51,621 bases of DNA from Rhynchonema sp. JSB1_4 (taxonomy: Eukaryota > Nematoda > Chromadorea > Monhysterida > Xyalidae): contig JASAMV010003409.1 of NCBI GenBank assembly GCA_030248065.1, positions 1 through 51,621 of the forward strand, read 5' to 3'. The notes under the pieces were generated by a model. That model was not told the DNA's origin and searched no databases. It was given only the letters and a program-made list of their open reading frames with translations. Position 1 is the stretch's first letter; each line of letters begins with the position of its first letter. This document shows, piece after piece, positions 24,080-36,866 of this stretch. The translations under genes and the position numbers were made by a program.

Positions 24080-24306
24080 TAACTGCCAACAACAACAAGA
24101 GCAGCATGTTTGCATGATGCGCAGTCCGAGCTCATCTAATCAACTATTACATCAACTGTTGCTACAACCTTCACCCAATTTACAAGTGCTGCCCCTGACA
24201 GGCCAAGGCGGTGCCTCGACTTTGATGTTGACACATGAACCAAACGTGATCCCTGGTACAGCACACATGATGCACGCAGACAGCGATTTGACCGATGAGC
24301 AGCAGC
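24080..24306 (+). CDS. Putative Q-rich coding exon, possibly 5' exon of the LIM-only gene
   Basis: Open segment between a TTACAG acceptor (24074-24079) and a GTTAGT donor (24307). It encodes QQQQEQ, a Ser/Leu/Gln-rich stretch with LLHQLLLQPSPNLQVLPL, and an acidic end DSDLTDEQQ. Two tandem in-frame ATGs at 24114 and 24117 could start translation here, giving a first exon of about 64 codons. The donor leaves one base, and the LIM-only exon acceptor at 30628 needs exactly one base before AT, so joining them keeps the frame open into the LIM-only ATG (adding H-Y-F-N). This linkage is inference: phase has a one-in-three chance of matching. No family match on its own. Confidence 0.42.
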
Positions 24307-27300
24307 GTTAGTTTGGTTTGAAAGGCGCTTGTGTGTCTATCCGGAATGTGCAACCTTTGCTTGCTTTGTGTTGTTTCTGCTGCTTTGGAGACTGTATGGT
24401 GAGATTATTTGTTTCGAAAAGGGCAGATTAGGTTGGGCAAGTGGTTGGACCATGAAGCATTGTGGCAAACTTGAAATTCAATAATCTTTGTGCACACTTT
24501 GTGAGACAGTAACACGACCCACACAACATGACAGCATGTCGGTCATTCTGCATTTCACTGCATCGTTCATTACATTTGTTTTCCCGCCCGCTGCATGTGT
24601 GCCAATGGATGTCGCGTGCAAATGCTATACCTCGTGGTCGTGGCGTTATTGCATAACTTTGGTGTTCTAGCCGTTTTCTCTAATGTTGATAAATTCACAC
24701 GTTGGGATTCTCGTGATGGCACGCTCTGTTTTTGGTTTCTTTGTCCATTTTCATTTGAACAGAATTCCACACAAAAACCGTTTTCCTCCGCACGAATGTT
24801 CCATGGCGCCACCGATTGCGATAATTAATGACCCATTTATTGCATTACCATAGTTTAGGCGGCGCTTTGACTTTCCTCTTCGCGCGGTCACTTTTCTGAA
24901 TGAGTTAACTGGAGGGCTGTAAAATAGCGATCAAATCAGATAAAAATCAATCGGTTCACTGTTGGCTCTCAAACTCACAGTTAGAACAGGAACCAAAAAG
25001 CTTCATTGGTGCGAACATGTCAAAACCGCAAAAAAATGATAATGGGTCATCCCATGAATGAATTATGACCGTGTGAATTAGATATACAAAAAAGGCTACA
25101 TCATCACTTTAGTGCTGTATAATGTATAAATGAATGAAGCGCGTTTCATGGGTCGCAATTTGTTTCATATGGTGACGGTAGTTCCAGGCACACTGCCAGG
25201 ACCCACGATTCTTTTGCGAAATTAATCCTCTTCAGGGGGTCAGTTATCCTTTTGACTTCTTCATCCCTTCTGTCGTCTATAGTATGTATATCTCGACCCT
25301 TAAATCTTCAGGGAAAGGGGCATCAACCCTTTTGTTCAAATGCGTCCCCTTCTGCTGCCAAGCGACTAAACTGTTGATTAATTAGTTTATTACCCACTAA
25401 TGGGCCGCTTTTAGGGTTTCTATATTGGTGTTTTTTGGATCACAGATCTGCTTGAGATCAGATCTGTCTTATTGAATGATGCTGCAATTGTTCCAGCTCA
25501 AGTGGAGCCCAAAATTCGCGATTCGTGTGGCCTGGGCCAGGACCCAGGAGCAACACCGAAATTTCCACGTTCTATATAGTAGGCCCAAACATTTTTGGAA
25601 TCTAAAGATAAGAACGCAACAACACCATTTACGGAGTCCTTCCTAAGAAACTTGCAACATTTTTTTCCCGAAAAAAGCTGTAGTGGTCAGTGGTGTGGTA
25701 CAGTAACCTGGTGTATCCAATCAGTAGCTTATTGAGTGCACAATCAAGAAAAGAGAAATTTATTTCCACATCACACACACAGTGATGTGGAGAAATTTGT
25801 GAATTATTGTGCGAAATACATACGTGGATATTTTCACAAATTTTGCTATTTCTTATGATATGGGCCCGTATTCTCAAAAGCATGGCTGTTGTGGTTCATT
25901 GCTTGCTTTGCTTTTAATCTGAGTGCGCGGCATTTTTCACATTATTTTATCTGTGGAATATCGAAGTCTAAATAGTAATTACATAATTGTTTCTGCACTC
26001 TGTTTTATATTTGTGCGACCTATTCACATAATCACAACCCGCAACACATTCGCAAATACGGCGCGCCGTGTTCGCAGCCAAATTTTGCCTGATTGAGTCT
26101 ATTTGCCGCAGTGAGTGCTCACCAGAGAGAAGAATTGTGCCTAAATTTTGCATCGCTTTACCACACACACACACGGGTGTGTACTTGTGCACTTAGCACG
26201 CTATACAACAAGAAATTTTATTCCTGCTCGGATTGTGTGTGTTATGTTCGTAGAAACTTGAGATGGAACAAAATATTAACATTTGAAACATCGTTTCACA
26301 ACTTTTCCAATACCGTTTTTATAAACGTGCGTTTCTTTTATTTTTGTAATTGGCTGAACCAGAATCATCCCACACAACTTTTTGTCCCATGTTGCCCCAA
26401 CCCGGCCCGCAATTTCCAGTCCGCACAATGCGCGAAATCAGCAATTTATACCATTTTCATTTTTGATTGCGCTTCCGACGCGTTGATGCCAAAAATACGC
26501 GCTCCTCCGCTTAACACCACCAGCAGCTGTGCAGCTTTCAACTGACAGAAATCAGCTTTCCCTTGTATTCTGGTTCTAACCACCTGTCCAAAATTGGTTG
26601 ATTTCGGTATAGGGCTCACCGGCCTCCAAAAGTTCCTCATCTTGATTACAGGTCTATTAGGCGTCTGAAAATCAACACTACCACTGTTAGGCGCATTGGT
26701 TGTGCTCTCCGGTTAACGATGGTTCATTTAGAACATTTTACAAATTCCATAGTCCGTCAAGTGTTGCTAATTTCATCATCATTATTTCCGGTGTTTGCTC
26801 AGCGTGTATAATTTTACAAGCACAACAATCGGCCCTACATCTGGCCATGTTTCATACGAACTTTGGTTTATTATACTTGTATAATGATTCAAAAATTCGC
26901 ATTAAAATTATTGTCCTTGTGCACAATAAATGATGAGCCTTTATTGAAAAGCTTCCGAATTTTATTGATGTAGCAATGTGCTCAGAGCACTCTTCAGAGC
27001 CGGATTTGCTGAAAGACTTTCACGATTTTCTCTATTTATTCCGAAAATCCCCAAAATCCGCAAATAAGGCCAGAGCAGCGCTTTGAGTGCGATGCTTTTA
27101 TACCAAAAGGTATTTTGAGCAGCATTAGCCCATAATGGGGTGCTCTTAGCCTGTTCCCTATGTGATATTATGCGCTTTTATCTTGTAATGGGCCCCATAG
27201 TGGTCCCTACATATTCTACATAATGTACCAAGAGATCCATTTTGGTAATGGTTTTGTGTTAATAGTATTGCCAAATGCATTTCGCTGTATGTGTAGACCA

Positions 27301-30300
27301 GAAAGGTGCATAGGGCTGTATTTTTAGTTTAGTGCCACCGGGAACAACCCAATAAATCTAGCTAGCACGCTGTTTGGGACAAAAAAATATGGCTCTTTTC
27401 ACTTAGGCGCCAAGCATTTATTGAAATTCCGCTGTTTTCTGAATACCCACGGTGTACCAGGATATCTTCAGTTATCTTTTGTTAGGAAAAGACAATCCAT
27501 GTGCTTGGTGTCCGGGAAACGTGGATTTCACTGAAATTCCATTAGAACGATCAGTGTAGCAAATTTTGATCATCCAAAGAAGCATACACTACGCGTGTGG
27601 TCACGGCAAAAGTTTGATTGCTGATTGCTAATAATGTTGGCCGAGCTCAGCTTGTGATTTCCTGCTTTCGACACTGCGAAACGAACACTCTTGGCCAAAC
27701 ACTACGACTTCGTTGGGTTCGGTTAGGGCACTAGTGTGTTTCGGGGACCAACCATTATTTTTTGGTGTCTGAAAGTTCGTCGGTTACCGCTGACCGAAGG
27801 GCAAAAATGGTGTTGGACACACGCATGCCTAGAATTTGTTTGGCTTAGGCATCGGTTTATCAGGATGTCTAGCTAAACCCTCCGACCAGCGCGACAATGC
27901 GAAAGCATTAGACTAAGTGTAGTCCAAGTGTACCAGCACCTTTTTCCGAACCACATGACCCAAAAACGTAACCAATTTCGGCATGTATAGTTTGCGTTTG
28001 GGCGCGGGAGGAATCCGTGTGATTTTTGATTGCTGAGCGCGCCAAATTCGAATCTCGTTACATCTCGTTTGGGTGTGTTCTTTTGATTGCGCTTTGGCTG
28101 GCGTTTGATTGGCCTCTGATGATTTACACGAAATTGAATTCGCATTTCGCCAAACTTTCTTCTTCTTCGTCCTGCACACTTCTTTTTGCTGCTTGCAATC
28201 AGGAGTCCTGCTGCTGCCTCTCTGATTGCGTTGGACAGTTCAGGAAATCAACCCCTAATCATGACTGTTTGTGCCGTTCCCGAGGAATTTGCGGAAATCT
28301 AGCAGTGTTTTTACTAGTCCCCGTTTGCAGTGTTGGAACCCGATTTTCATTATACATTGCTGAGCTCCTTATTCCTGGAAACGACACTTTGAAACAAGAT
28401 TGCATCGGAAATTTTGAGGTACCGCTGTCTTATAGCTCCGGACCTGAGATCTTCAAGGGCTCTATTCCAAAACGCCTTATAAACATATCCTTGTGCCACT
28501 TTTTTCACACTATTTCGGTCTAACATTGAATTAATCATCTTTTAAGGGCAGGTGAAGTGATTTCGAACTGAAGCCATTTAACAACGTTAGCGAGGATTTC
28601 TATACAGCTTTCGAAAACCATGCCGCATTTTTTTCCGAATAGCCCCGGGGACTCTATCTGAGTTCTCCATCTTTTGTCGAACAGAGCCCCACACATTGAA
28701 AACGACGGTGGCCCCTTATGGTCTTTTCCTCGTTGCCTTTGTGTTCTGTCACGCCTCGGGTGGGGGCATTTTAATCTGAGCTCTATCCCCACACTTTCAA
28801 GCTGTGATACCATATACCTTATGTCGTGATGTTGTTTGGTAAATTGCTATTCCTGTTTGTAAGCTCCACAAAACTAACTGTCCGAGAAAACTTCGTAAGT
28901 GCAGGTTACATACTGTAGCTGGGTTTTCAATTAGCGCTAATCGTGTCGCAAAGTGCTATTATCATGTTTAACATTTATTAGCATATTGTTCGAGTGCCTT
29001 AATGAGTCTTGCCATTATCATGACAGACACATGATGACTAATCGTATTAATTGTCAGGGAAATGCGAATAAAGCTGTTAATATTATGAACTCTCCACCAC
29101 CAAAATAGGCCGCAGATGCATGTAGTAGGTTTTCAATCCAATTACCCTGCTAAAAAGCTTGCTTGTTTGTCAACAGATTGCAAGGAGCATATTGCTCGCT
29201 AGTCGAGCTGCTCGAACTTTGCCCAGGTTCACATGTACATCGAGCGTATTGTTCTCAGCTGTTTCCGTCTTAGAAACTCTTGAACACCTGAGGGCCTGGC
29301 GTGGAGCCTTTTAGCGCTCAACTTTTAATTTATACTCATCATCATTCATGTCCTGCTCAAGCATCCCGCGCATATTGTTCATCCGATTACATTATTGTAC
29401 ATACAACCTAGGAATGGGATTTACATTATTATGTAACCTGAGCAAAACGGCCCAGCTTTGCGTTTGTTGCAGTTTCTTGTAATTATTATCGTCGCGCGTA
29501 TTCAATTTCGTCATTTTTTCTCATATTCATGGCACTGCTGCGTTGACTGAGGCTGCTCTCTCTTTGATCTGGGTTCGCACTTTGGGGCGCCCTTTGTCAT
29601 GGTGGAAAATGGATAATGGAAATGAAAAATAATCTATGTCCAAGTTTTCCATTTCCATTTTCCAATATGACTAAGGGCATACTGGAAAATGGAAATGAAA
29701 CTGCCGCAGTCATGTTCAGACATGTGACAAAAAACATTCTCTCTGCTTCGCTCAGTTCTCGGCCGCTGATTGGTCAGATTTTACACAGAAAATATTTTGT
29801 TTTATTTCCATTTTCCAATATGCCCTTAGTCATACTGGAAAATGGAAATGGAAAACTTGGACATAGAATATTTTTTTCATTTCCATTTTCCATTTTCCAC
29901 AATGACTAAGGGCGCCCAACACGCGTAGCATAAAGGGCATGATGTTCGGATCAGCTTTACGTTATTGGGGCACACAGTATCACGTGGTTGTATTCGAACT
30001 TGGATTATTATTGTTATGCATCTCTAAACACCTAATTTCAAACACATGTTTCAGTGCTTTCTGATTTAGCATAGTATTTTCTGTCCTGGTCGCGCGTGGT
30101 TTTTCTGTTGCAAAAGCCGTGTATTGCCATGTTTACACGATTATTTCGAGACTCCTAGCCAGAAATTGCTGTAAAAGAGACATCTGGGCCCATACAGGCA
30201 CCAACATTTTCAATTATAATAAGTGATAGAAGCACCCACTATCCTATATTTATCTCACTAAAGCGATACAATTGTTTATTTGGTGTATTTTGGGCACCAC

Positions 30301-30628
30301 ACACTTTTCATTTGTCGATATTCCACAACTGCGACACAAATTATCTCCAATTGCAGCAGCGGCGTTGTGTTGTTGGTTCCCGCGCTTTCCAATAAGTCTA
30401 ATATGAAACCTTTTTACGCAAATTACTTTGTGTAACAGAGAGAAGGTTATGGGCCTGACAACGGACAAGGCCTTAGCTGAAATGAGTATGAGTATACAGT
30501 ATATGCTTTGGCTGAAAATTGGTCTAGTTATAGTTGTTAAACAACACTGACTCTTTGCGCGTAGCAAAATTTTTACATCGACGAGAATCATTCTCATCAC
30601 TTTCGAAAAAAACTTAATTTCTCTTCAG
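24307..30628. other. 6.3 kb gene-poor stretch, intron if the upstream exon is real
   Basis: No coding segment I can support. The longest frames (26093-26545, 28026-28523 plus) are Cys/Phe-rich and look like chance translations. Holds the nested palindromic repeat at 29585-29917. An AG acceptor (CTCTTCAG) ends it at 30628. Confidence 0.5.
29585..29917. mobile_element. Nested palindromic MITEs, GGAAAATGGAAATG family
   Basis: Outer ends GGGCGCCCTT and AAGGGCGCCC; each outer arm runs about 95 bp and the arms are inverted copies of each other. Between them sits a second palindrome bounded by GGGCATACTGGAAAATGG and its complement, whose interior matches 9234-9411 in reverse (TGATTGGTCAGA). One element therefore appears inserted in another. 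Confidence 0.7.
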
Positions 30629-30639
30629 ATTATTTCAAC

Positions 30640-33600
30640 ATGACGTCCACGGCCGGTTACCGCACCACCACAATGGCTACCACGTCGTCTTACATCCGTT
30701 CGGCCCAAGAATCCCTTGTCGGAGCCGGGCCATGCAGCTCAACCAATGGACCCGGTCCGGGACCGGGACCTCATAGCAGTAATAATATCAACTCCGGACC
30801 CATACATGGATCTGCTGCAAAAATGGCCACAAAACTGGAGACAGGCGGCGCTCAGAATATGATGAACAATGAGAGTATCGATTGTGCGGCTTGTAAAAAT
30901 AAGATCATCGACAAATATTTATTGGAGGCGGTCGGCAAACTCTGGCACGAGGATTGTCTCAGGGTGAGAGCTGTGATGTTTCATGTCTGATGCTTCAATC
31001 AACTTTGTGCAGTTCAGAGAATCAGTTATAGTGTGAGGTTAAGGTCGAAGTTGGCGCCGATAAAACGCCAAATTTTCGTCAATCATATGGTGATAAAAGA
31101 ACGTCTACACAACGTCCCTTGTCAAACAAAAAGACCCAACGCACCACAAAGACCCAACGCAGTTAAGATGGTACATTTACGGCGGAGACGAACAGACATA
31201 TAATAAAAAATACTGCACCCCGATACTCGGCTTATTAAAAGTTTTATCGCGATTTGAAAAAAAGACCCAACTCGTTGGTTCCTTTTTGGCGGACGTGAAG
31301 TAAGCCCCAAGCAAGCGGTTGGGGAAAGTGAATGCAAGAGAAAGCTTAACAAGCTGTTCGTTCTCTCCAACGGTTGTGTTATGTCGAGTTTTGTTTATCC
31401 TGAGTATAACTGAAATGAATATTGAAATCGTTTATCACTTCATTGTGGACCGTTTATCACAAAAAAGTCAAGAGATTTTGGCGCTCTTCCAGTGTTCCAG
31501 AACATCTTGCCGAAGCACTTTTAGCATTTTTTTAGCTTCGTGTCGCGATATTAACCAGTGCTGGTACGACGTGCAGGAGTAAAGCTCAATATCAAAGTTT
31601 CCGAAACTGCTACTTTTGCTGGTCGTCATATTCTCCTTTTATCTGCAGTTCTTTACACCCCCGTGTAAGTTGCACCTTACAAGTTGGCACGTTGGATCTC
31701 TGATGACAAAACTCAAGATTGCTTCATCCCACGTGCCTTTTGTGCAAGCGCACACGTTCAACAGTCAAGCCATGCAACCAGCGTGCTGTCAAACAACACA
31801 CCCACACACACACAGCGCACAAACACAGTGACATAATGTTTTACTGCCACAATACTGCGTGGGTGGGCTGCCTGTGTTGGCTACAACGTGTGAAAAGGGC
31901 TAGTTCGGTTTGTTTATGTTGTCTTTCCTTTGTTTGTGTGTGGGTGTGTTGATTGCCGTGCGATGGGGCTTTTTTGTCCCGCGAAAAAAGGAACCAACAC
32001 GCAATGGGTCTTTATTACTTTTTCCGTTGGGGCTTTTTTTTACTTTATCAAAACACAGAATGTTTCATCGTACTCCCAAGGAATCACATTTGAATATGTT
32101 TACTGTTGCAATTTGTTGGACTGGTCCCTGGTAATTTTATGTCAAAAGATCGCGCTACCAACCGAAGTCCCCAATATTTTATACTGCCGTGAACCTTCAA
32201 ACCCACTTTTCTCGCGAAACTGCGCTGAAGCGTTGGTTCTTTTTGTTTGACAAGGGACGACAAGTCAAAGTTAGTGACGCCAGCAAATCGGCTTTTAGTA
32301 CCGTACTGTGGTCAAATCAAGTTATCAAATCACATGATGTATTATTATTACTCGCACTCATTTGGGACTCGTGTGTTATTGTCTCACTTGATGACAATAT
32401 TTGACCAGGGTACTATTAGCCAGCAAATCTCGGGATATCTCTCCATGACCAAGGCCAGACCAATCACCAAGCTTGACCCGTTACAATGTTTTTCCTGCTC
32501 AAATCATCGGCCTTTATGTCACATTTTTGATGTTGACAACAAACTCTTGTTGTCCGTTTCACGCGGGAACGGACGGTGTATCAGGCTTTCGTCAGTGCCC
32601 GAATACACCATAGTGTATGTAAGACATCAGTGTATAGTTGCTGTGTTTTACATTTCAGTGCGTTGCATGCCAATGCCGTCTGGGCGAGGTCGGCTCAACG
32701 CTGTATCTCAAACAGAACATGCTGCTCTGTCGGCGAGACTATCTGCGATTGTTTGGCCTGACTGGTTTGTTGTGGGCGGCACTTGAGAATTTATGTTGTT
32801 GTTATACTTAAGGCCACTTTATACTTTGTCTCGTTGCGATACACGCAACATTTTCGTGCGCGTTGATTGGCTCATGCGCGACCAACAGCCAATCAGCGCG
32901 TCAGAAAATGTCGCGTGTATCGCAACGAGACAAAGTATAAAGTGGCCTTTATACAGTTCCGGGTGCAATTCTAGGCTGAACGTTGAAGTCGCGTGCACGC
33001 GACTTCCTTGTGCTAAAACATAGGGAGCGCACGCCAGCGCACGCGCAAAACTTCGCGTGCACTCGAAGTTACTTCGACTTTCGCCTATACTTTGCACTGT
33101 TTCGCACGCGCGTGCACGCGACTTCAACTTTCAGCCTAGAATTGCACCCGGTACTGTACTTTAGGGTTGTTAGAAAGCGGCACGGCGATCGATGACAATG
33201 GTTTTTTTTAAATTTGTTTTTTGGTTCAAGGCGCGCCCATGTAGGCCAGGGCCGGGGCCTCGGGCATTGACTGTTTTTCATGGCCCCGGCCCTGGCCTAC
33301 ATGGGCGCGCCCTAAAGCAGCCAGCCACTGTGCCTCCGGACCCGCCAGCTGCTGTCACAAATTATGGCTCTGATGTTTCACGCAGCCTTTATTTGAAGCC
33401 CAGCCTGCCAACATTATTGTCATGTTGCGCACACTTATAGCGCAAAGTTTTTTTGGCAGCGCTCTCGTATTGCGAAAGCGTTTTTAGGGCGAACTTAGGT
33501 TGAGCACGGAATATATCCGTGCTCGGAAATTCACGAAACTGGTTTGTATGTAAATTATTTCCGTGTTCAACCTAAGTCCGCCCTCATTCTTTGAGCCCAT

Positions 33601-35086
33601 CACGGTCCTGTAAACTTTCTGTGTAGGGAGACAGTGCAGAAAGAAAACACGATCTACACGACGAAGCAAGTTGCCAATTTTGTGAACGTCACAGAAATGC
33701 CAGTAATAATTCTATAAATACACAAATTCCGTAAATGTGCTCCATCTTCAGGTGTGTGCAGCGCGTGCCACAAGAACATCCCCGCGTTCGAGATGGTGAT
33801 GCGCGCACGCAACAATGTCTACCATTTGGAATGTTTCGCTTGTCAGGAGTGCAGCCATCGGTTGGTTGAGCTGGCTTGGCTGCTGCCCGGAACATTTTGT
33901 GCATTTCATCGGTCTCAGACGGGGGAGTGTTGTTCGCTTTTGTTCCATTCTGTTGGTGTTTCCGGCACAGAGACATGATCACGCCAAGGTTATTTTCAAC
34001 ACACTTGAAATACCAGGGAGCCAAGTGGCGCAGTACCAGCATTGGTAAACAAAACAAACAACAATGGACTGGTTGTCCTACACCGTACTGGACTGATGTA
34101 CAGTAGTTCCATTGGAGAACGAATCCTTGTCCCACCTCGCGGCTGGATTTCGGGACTGAGAGCACTCGTTTCTGTTGCTGCTCTAATGCAAATGCGTTCT
34201 GGGTCGTCTGAGTCAAGTCTAATTAATATTGGTCGCACAAGGATCATATAAGAATTCATCAAATCAATCCTGATTTTCACGTTCAGTCACTCTTAACCAC
34301 TGTGCTATTTGTGATTCTCACAAAACATTTTGAGCTGAAAATGCAGCAGAGCACCCCACCCACGTTGCTGCGGGTCTGAAACATTTTCCTGACTGCATTC
34401 TTTGCGCGTGATTGCGCAACGCAACGTTAATGCCCCGTCACTTTCCTGCTTCACAATTCAGGTAAAAAAGTTGACCAATTCTTATAAAATCATTGTGCGA
34501 CCAATATCGTAACGTACCTGCTGGTCTATCCCAGGAACGTATTCGATTGGAGCAACTAGGTATTGAATAATAACAGAACGTCAGACTACCTCTGTAATCA
34601 CACTTGAAACATAAGTCCCAAACCTGAGTTTGTCACTTTGTTTGTTCTTATTTCATTATATGATTCCGATATCAGATTCTGCGTGGGCGACCAGTTCTAC
34701 TTGTGCGACAACAAGATTCTGTGTCAGTACGACTATAACGAACGGATGGTGTTCGCGCAGATGTTCAACAACAACAATTCGAATTACACGAATCTGGCAC
34801 AGTTGAAGGAGCACATCAACAAACACGTCGATGATCTCGATCAGGTCTGTGTATTGCCACACATTTTGTTGACATTATTTTTTCGATGTCAACAGTACGT
34901 TGTCAATACGGTACGGTGCCTTGTGAGCACGCGCATTGCGAAAAGACCAGTGCATTTGCTGTTTCGGCCCGTAACGCCTTACAGCAGGTCACGTCGGGCC
35001 ATTGTCAGAGACGAACGTGCCACAGGTCCACTACACCTCAAAACCCCGAATGCTCCACGAGACTAAATAGTCCCAGTGAAACATAA
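30640..35086 (+). CDS. LMO1: LIM-only transcription cofactor (LMO1/3, Beadex type), 5 exons
   Basis: LMO proteins have two LIM zinc-binding domains and no DNA-binding domain. They bridge LDB1/Chip with bHLH, GATA and LIM-homeodomain factors. Exons: 30640-30963, 32659-32764, 33752-33860, 34676-34844, 34985-35086; phases agree, 269 residues. The N-terminus is Ser/Thr-rich with a GPGPGPG tract. LIM1 (82-135) is split over exons 1-2: CAAC, WHEDC, then [16 protein letters not shown] and [13 protein letters not shown]2 (146-199) is split over exons 3-4: [48 protein letters not shown] after LIM2 is Beadex-like. All zinc ligands are present. ATG 30640 lies 12 bases after an AG acceptor, so there is at least one upstream exon, perhaps coding (24080-24306). 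The last exon is provisional; an alternative begins near 36932 after GATCAG and runs open to 37132. Introns 2 and 3 are dense in MITEs. Confidence 0.94.
32811..32948. mobile_element. 138-bp palindromic MITE, TTA duplication
   Basis: Near-perfect inverted arms of about 40 bp beginning AGGCCACTTTATACTTTGTC, flanked by TTA (32808-32810, 32949-32951). Starts 46 bases after LMO exon 2. Confidence 0.88.
32952..33158. mobile_element. Palindromic MITE with GTGCACGCG arms
   Basis: Inverted arms TACAGTTCCGGGTGCAATTC and complement, then CTGAACGTTGAAGTCGCGTG in both arms. Directly abuts the previous MITE with no spacer beyond its target site. Confidence 0.82.
33230..33312. mobile_element. 83-bp perfect hairpin, GGCGCGCC ends
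   Basis: Two 30-bp perfectly complementary arms beginning GGCGCGCCCATGTAGGCCAG around a 23-base loop. Very GC-rich; either a minimal MITE or a fold-back element. It would form a strong hairpin in the LMO pre-mRNA. Confidence 0.8.
33487..33583. mobile_element. Short MITE, GGGCGAACTTAGGTTGA family
   Basis: 97 bp, inverted ends GGGCGAACTTAGGTTGA and complement. Shares termini, not interior, with the 171-bp elements at 8937 and 38916. The flanking trinucleotides are TTA and TCA, so the duplication is imperfect. Confidence 0.75.
34229..34504. mobile_element. TA-flanked MITE, family T, copy 2
   Basis: Ends TTGGTCGCACAAGG and complement of TTGGTCGCACAATG, flanked by TA. Same interior as 22037-22309. 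Lies in LMO intron 3, about 170 bases before exon 4. Confidence 0.82.
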
Positions 35087-35306
35087 GGGAAACGCACTTG
35101 TTTCTCTTGTTGTATGCTATGATTGGGCTGCCAGTCATTGCATTCAAGATCATTTACCTCATTTCTCTCAAATATTTTCAAAAGCATGTGATACGCCGCC
35201 ACTCGTCCATCTGGGTCCGCGCGTTGAGCAAATATTCGAAATTCTACAAAAATAGTTGCTATGGGAAAAAGCTGATGTTTCAGGCACGAATGACTAGCCT
35301 CGTGTG

Positions 35307-35957
35307 GTGTTTCCTGTTTTTCTTGGTCCAACGAAACAAACGACCAGGTGTTATAACTGAACTTCTAGTTGAGGTCGAGATTACAGTCTTGACTCAATCA
35401 CGCAGCTGGAAGAAACGTGTCAAAGTTTGCCTGTGGAATCGAACAACAACAATGTTTCACATGCTCGCTGTGAGCTTTGTATGGGCAATCCATATCGGCT
35501 CATGGCACTTTTTTTACACACAGCGCATGCAGCAACACACGCCATTTTCTGAACAAAATGTACACTTTGAGCGGGTCTCATACTTTGATGACCGCTTTTT
35601 AATTTATGCGGTTTTCATTTGCTGATTGACACAACACTTTTCTGCATTGTTGCAAAATATGGGGATGTTTCAAGGAATAACTGCAGAGAATAGATGAATT
35701 CATTGACGGCAGTAATGTAGCACGTAGCCTGTGTGCGCGAGAGCCATGAGCTGGCGGATTCTTTACATGTGCGTTGCCAGCATGTCAATGAAACATTCCA
35801 CTATGTTTGCTGCTGAGTGTCGTGCTTGGATTAACAAGGACACATTCAATCTCTTTCATTGGTTTCCTGAAATCTCGACCACAAACTGGAGTTGAGTTAT
35901 AACGTGGGGTAGCTTGTTTCATTTGAGTTGCATAAAAAGGAAATACAAAAACTGCTG
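35307..35957. mobile_element. Longer copy of the 1094-1459 MITE
   Basis: Shares GTGTTTCCTGTTTTTCTT, GTTGAGGTCGAGATTACA, ATGTTTCACATGCTCGCTG and GTGTCG-GCTTGGATTA-type sequence with 1094-1459, in the same order, but about 280 bp of extra sequence sits in the middle. End borders are approximate. Confidence 0.65.
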
Positions 35958-36587
35958 GTAAACGTAACCTATGAAGACACGCAAGCTTCACACAAAGCGA
36001 AAATAAAATCAGAACCAAATTTGATCCACTTTTTTCTTCAGCTGCCACAACACCAACAGCCGCCAGCCGGGCGCCCCCGTGATATTGTCTGATGTTTCAC
36101 AAACCAAACGCACTTATTTGCTATTGTGTTTTACCGTGTGTGTTTCAATATTTAAATATTGTGTATTATATTGTTGTATTTGCCAAAGAAAATCAGTGAT
36201 GAAAATTAGCAGCTTTATGGTACGTTTTTGTTTTGTGCGTTGGGATTTTGGTTTTATTGTGCAGTTTTCAGAAATACTATTATTATAACTGTAATTGGGC
36301 TGTTTCCCTCTGCGTATAGCTGAAAGGAAAACAAACATTTATGGATAACAGGATTGCCCGCTTGATGGTACATTTTTATATATTTCGTACATTTAGCACT
36401 TTATTTACTTCTCTCCGGACGGTGTCGAGTCTCTCTATATGTATAGTCTAACATCCTCTCGGATAACTTGCCAAATGAAAAAAAAAATGAACAATATCTG
36501 TTGAAAACAAACAGAATAAAAGCGTCAGCGAAGAAAAGTTCGAGTCACTATATGAAAAGGATACATACGTTGAACTCACATGCAGCA

Positions 36588-36866
36588 TTGGTCTCACAAT
36601 GGCCATATAAGAATTCATCAAATTAATCCTGATTTTCAAGTTCAGTCACTCTTAACCACAGTGCTATTTGTGATTCTCGCAAAACATTTTCAGCTAAAAA
36701 TAACCTAGCAGATCAAACACGTTGCCGCAGGTCGGTCTGAAGCATTCTCTTTACTACATGCTTTGTGTGCGATCACGCAACACAACGTCATTGCCTCGTC
36801 ACTTTCCCTCTTTACGAATCAGGAAAAAAATTTGGACCAATTCTTATAAAGTCATTGTGCGACCAA
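36588..36866. mobile_element. TA-flanked MITE, family T, copy 3
   Basis: Ends TTGGTCTCACAATGG and complement of TTGGTCGCACAATG. Left flank CA, right flank TA. Interior as in copies 1 and 2. Confidence 0.78.

Noticed and set aside
26093..28523. Long open frames of 150 and 165 codons on the plus strand
   Set aside because: Composition is dominated by Phe, Cys and Ser as expected from translating AT-rich non-coding DNA; no homology or splice context.
35098..35625. 175-codon open frame downstream of LMO
   Set aside because: It lies largely in a MITE whose diverged copy at 1094-1459 does not keep the frame.
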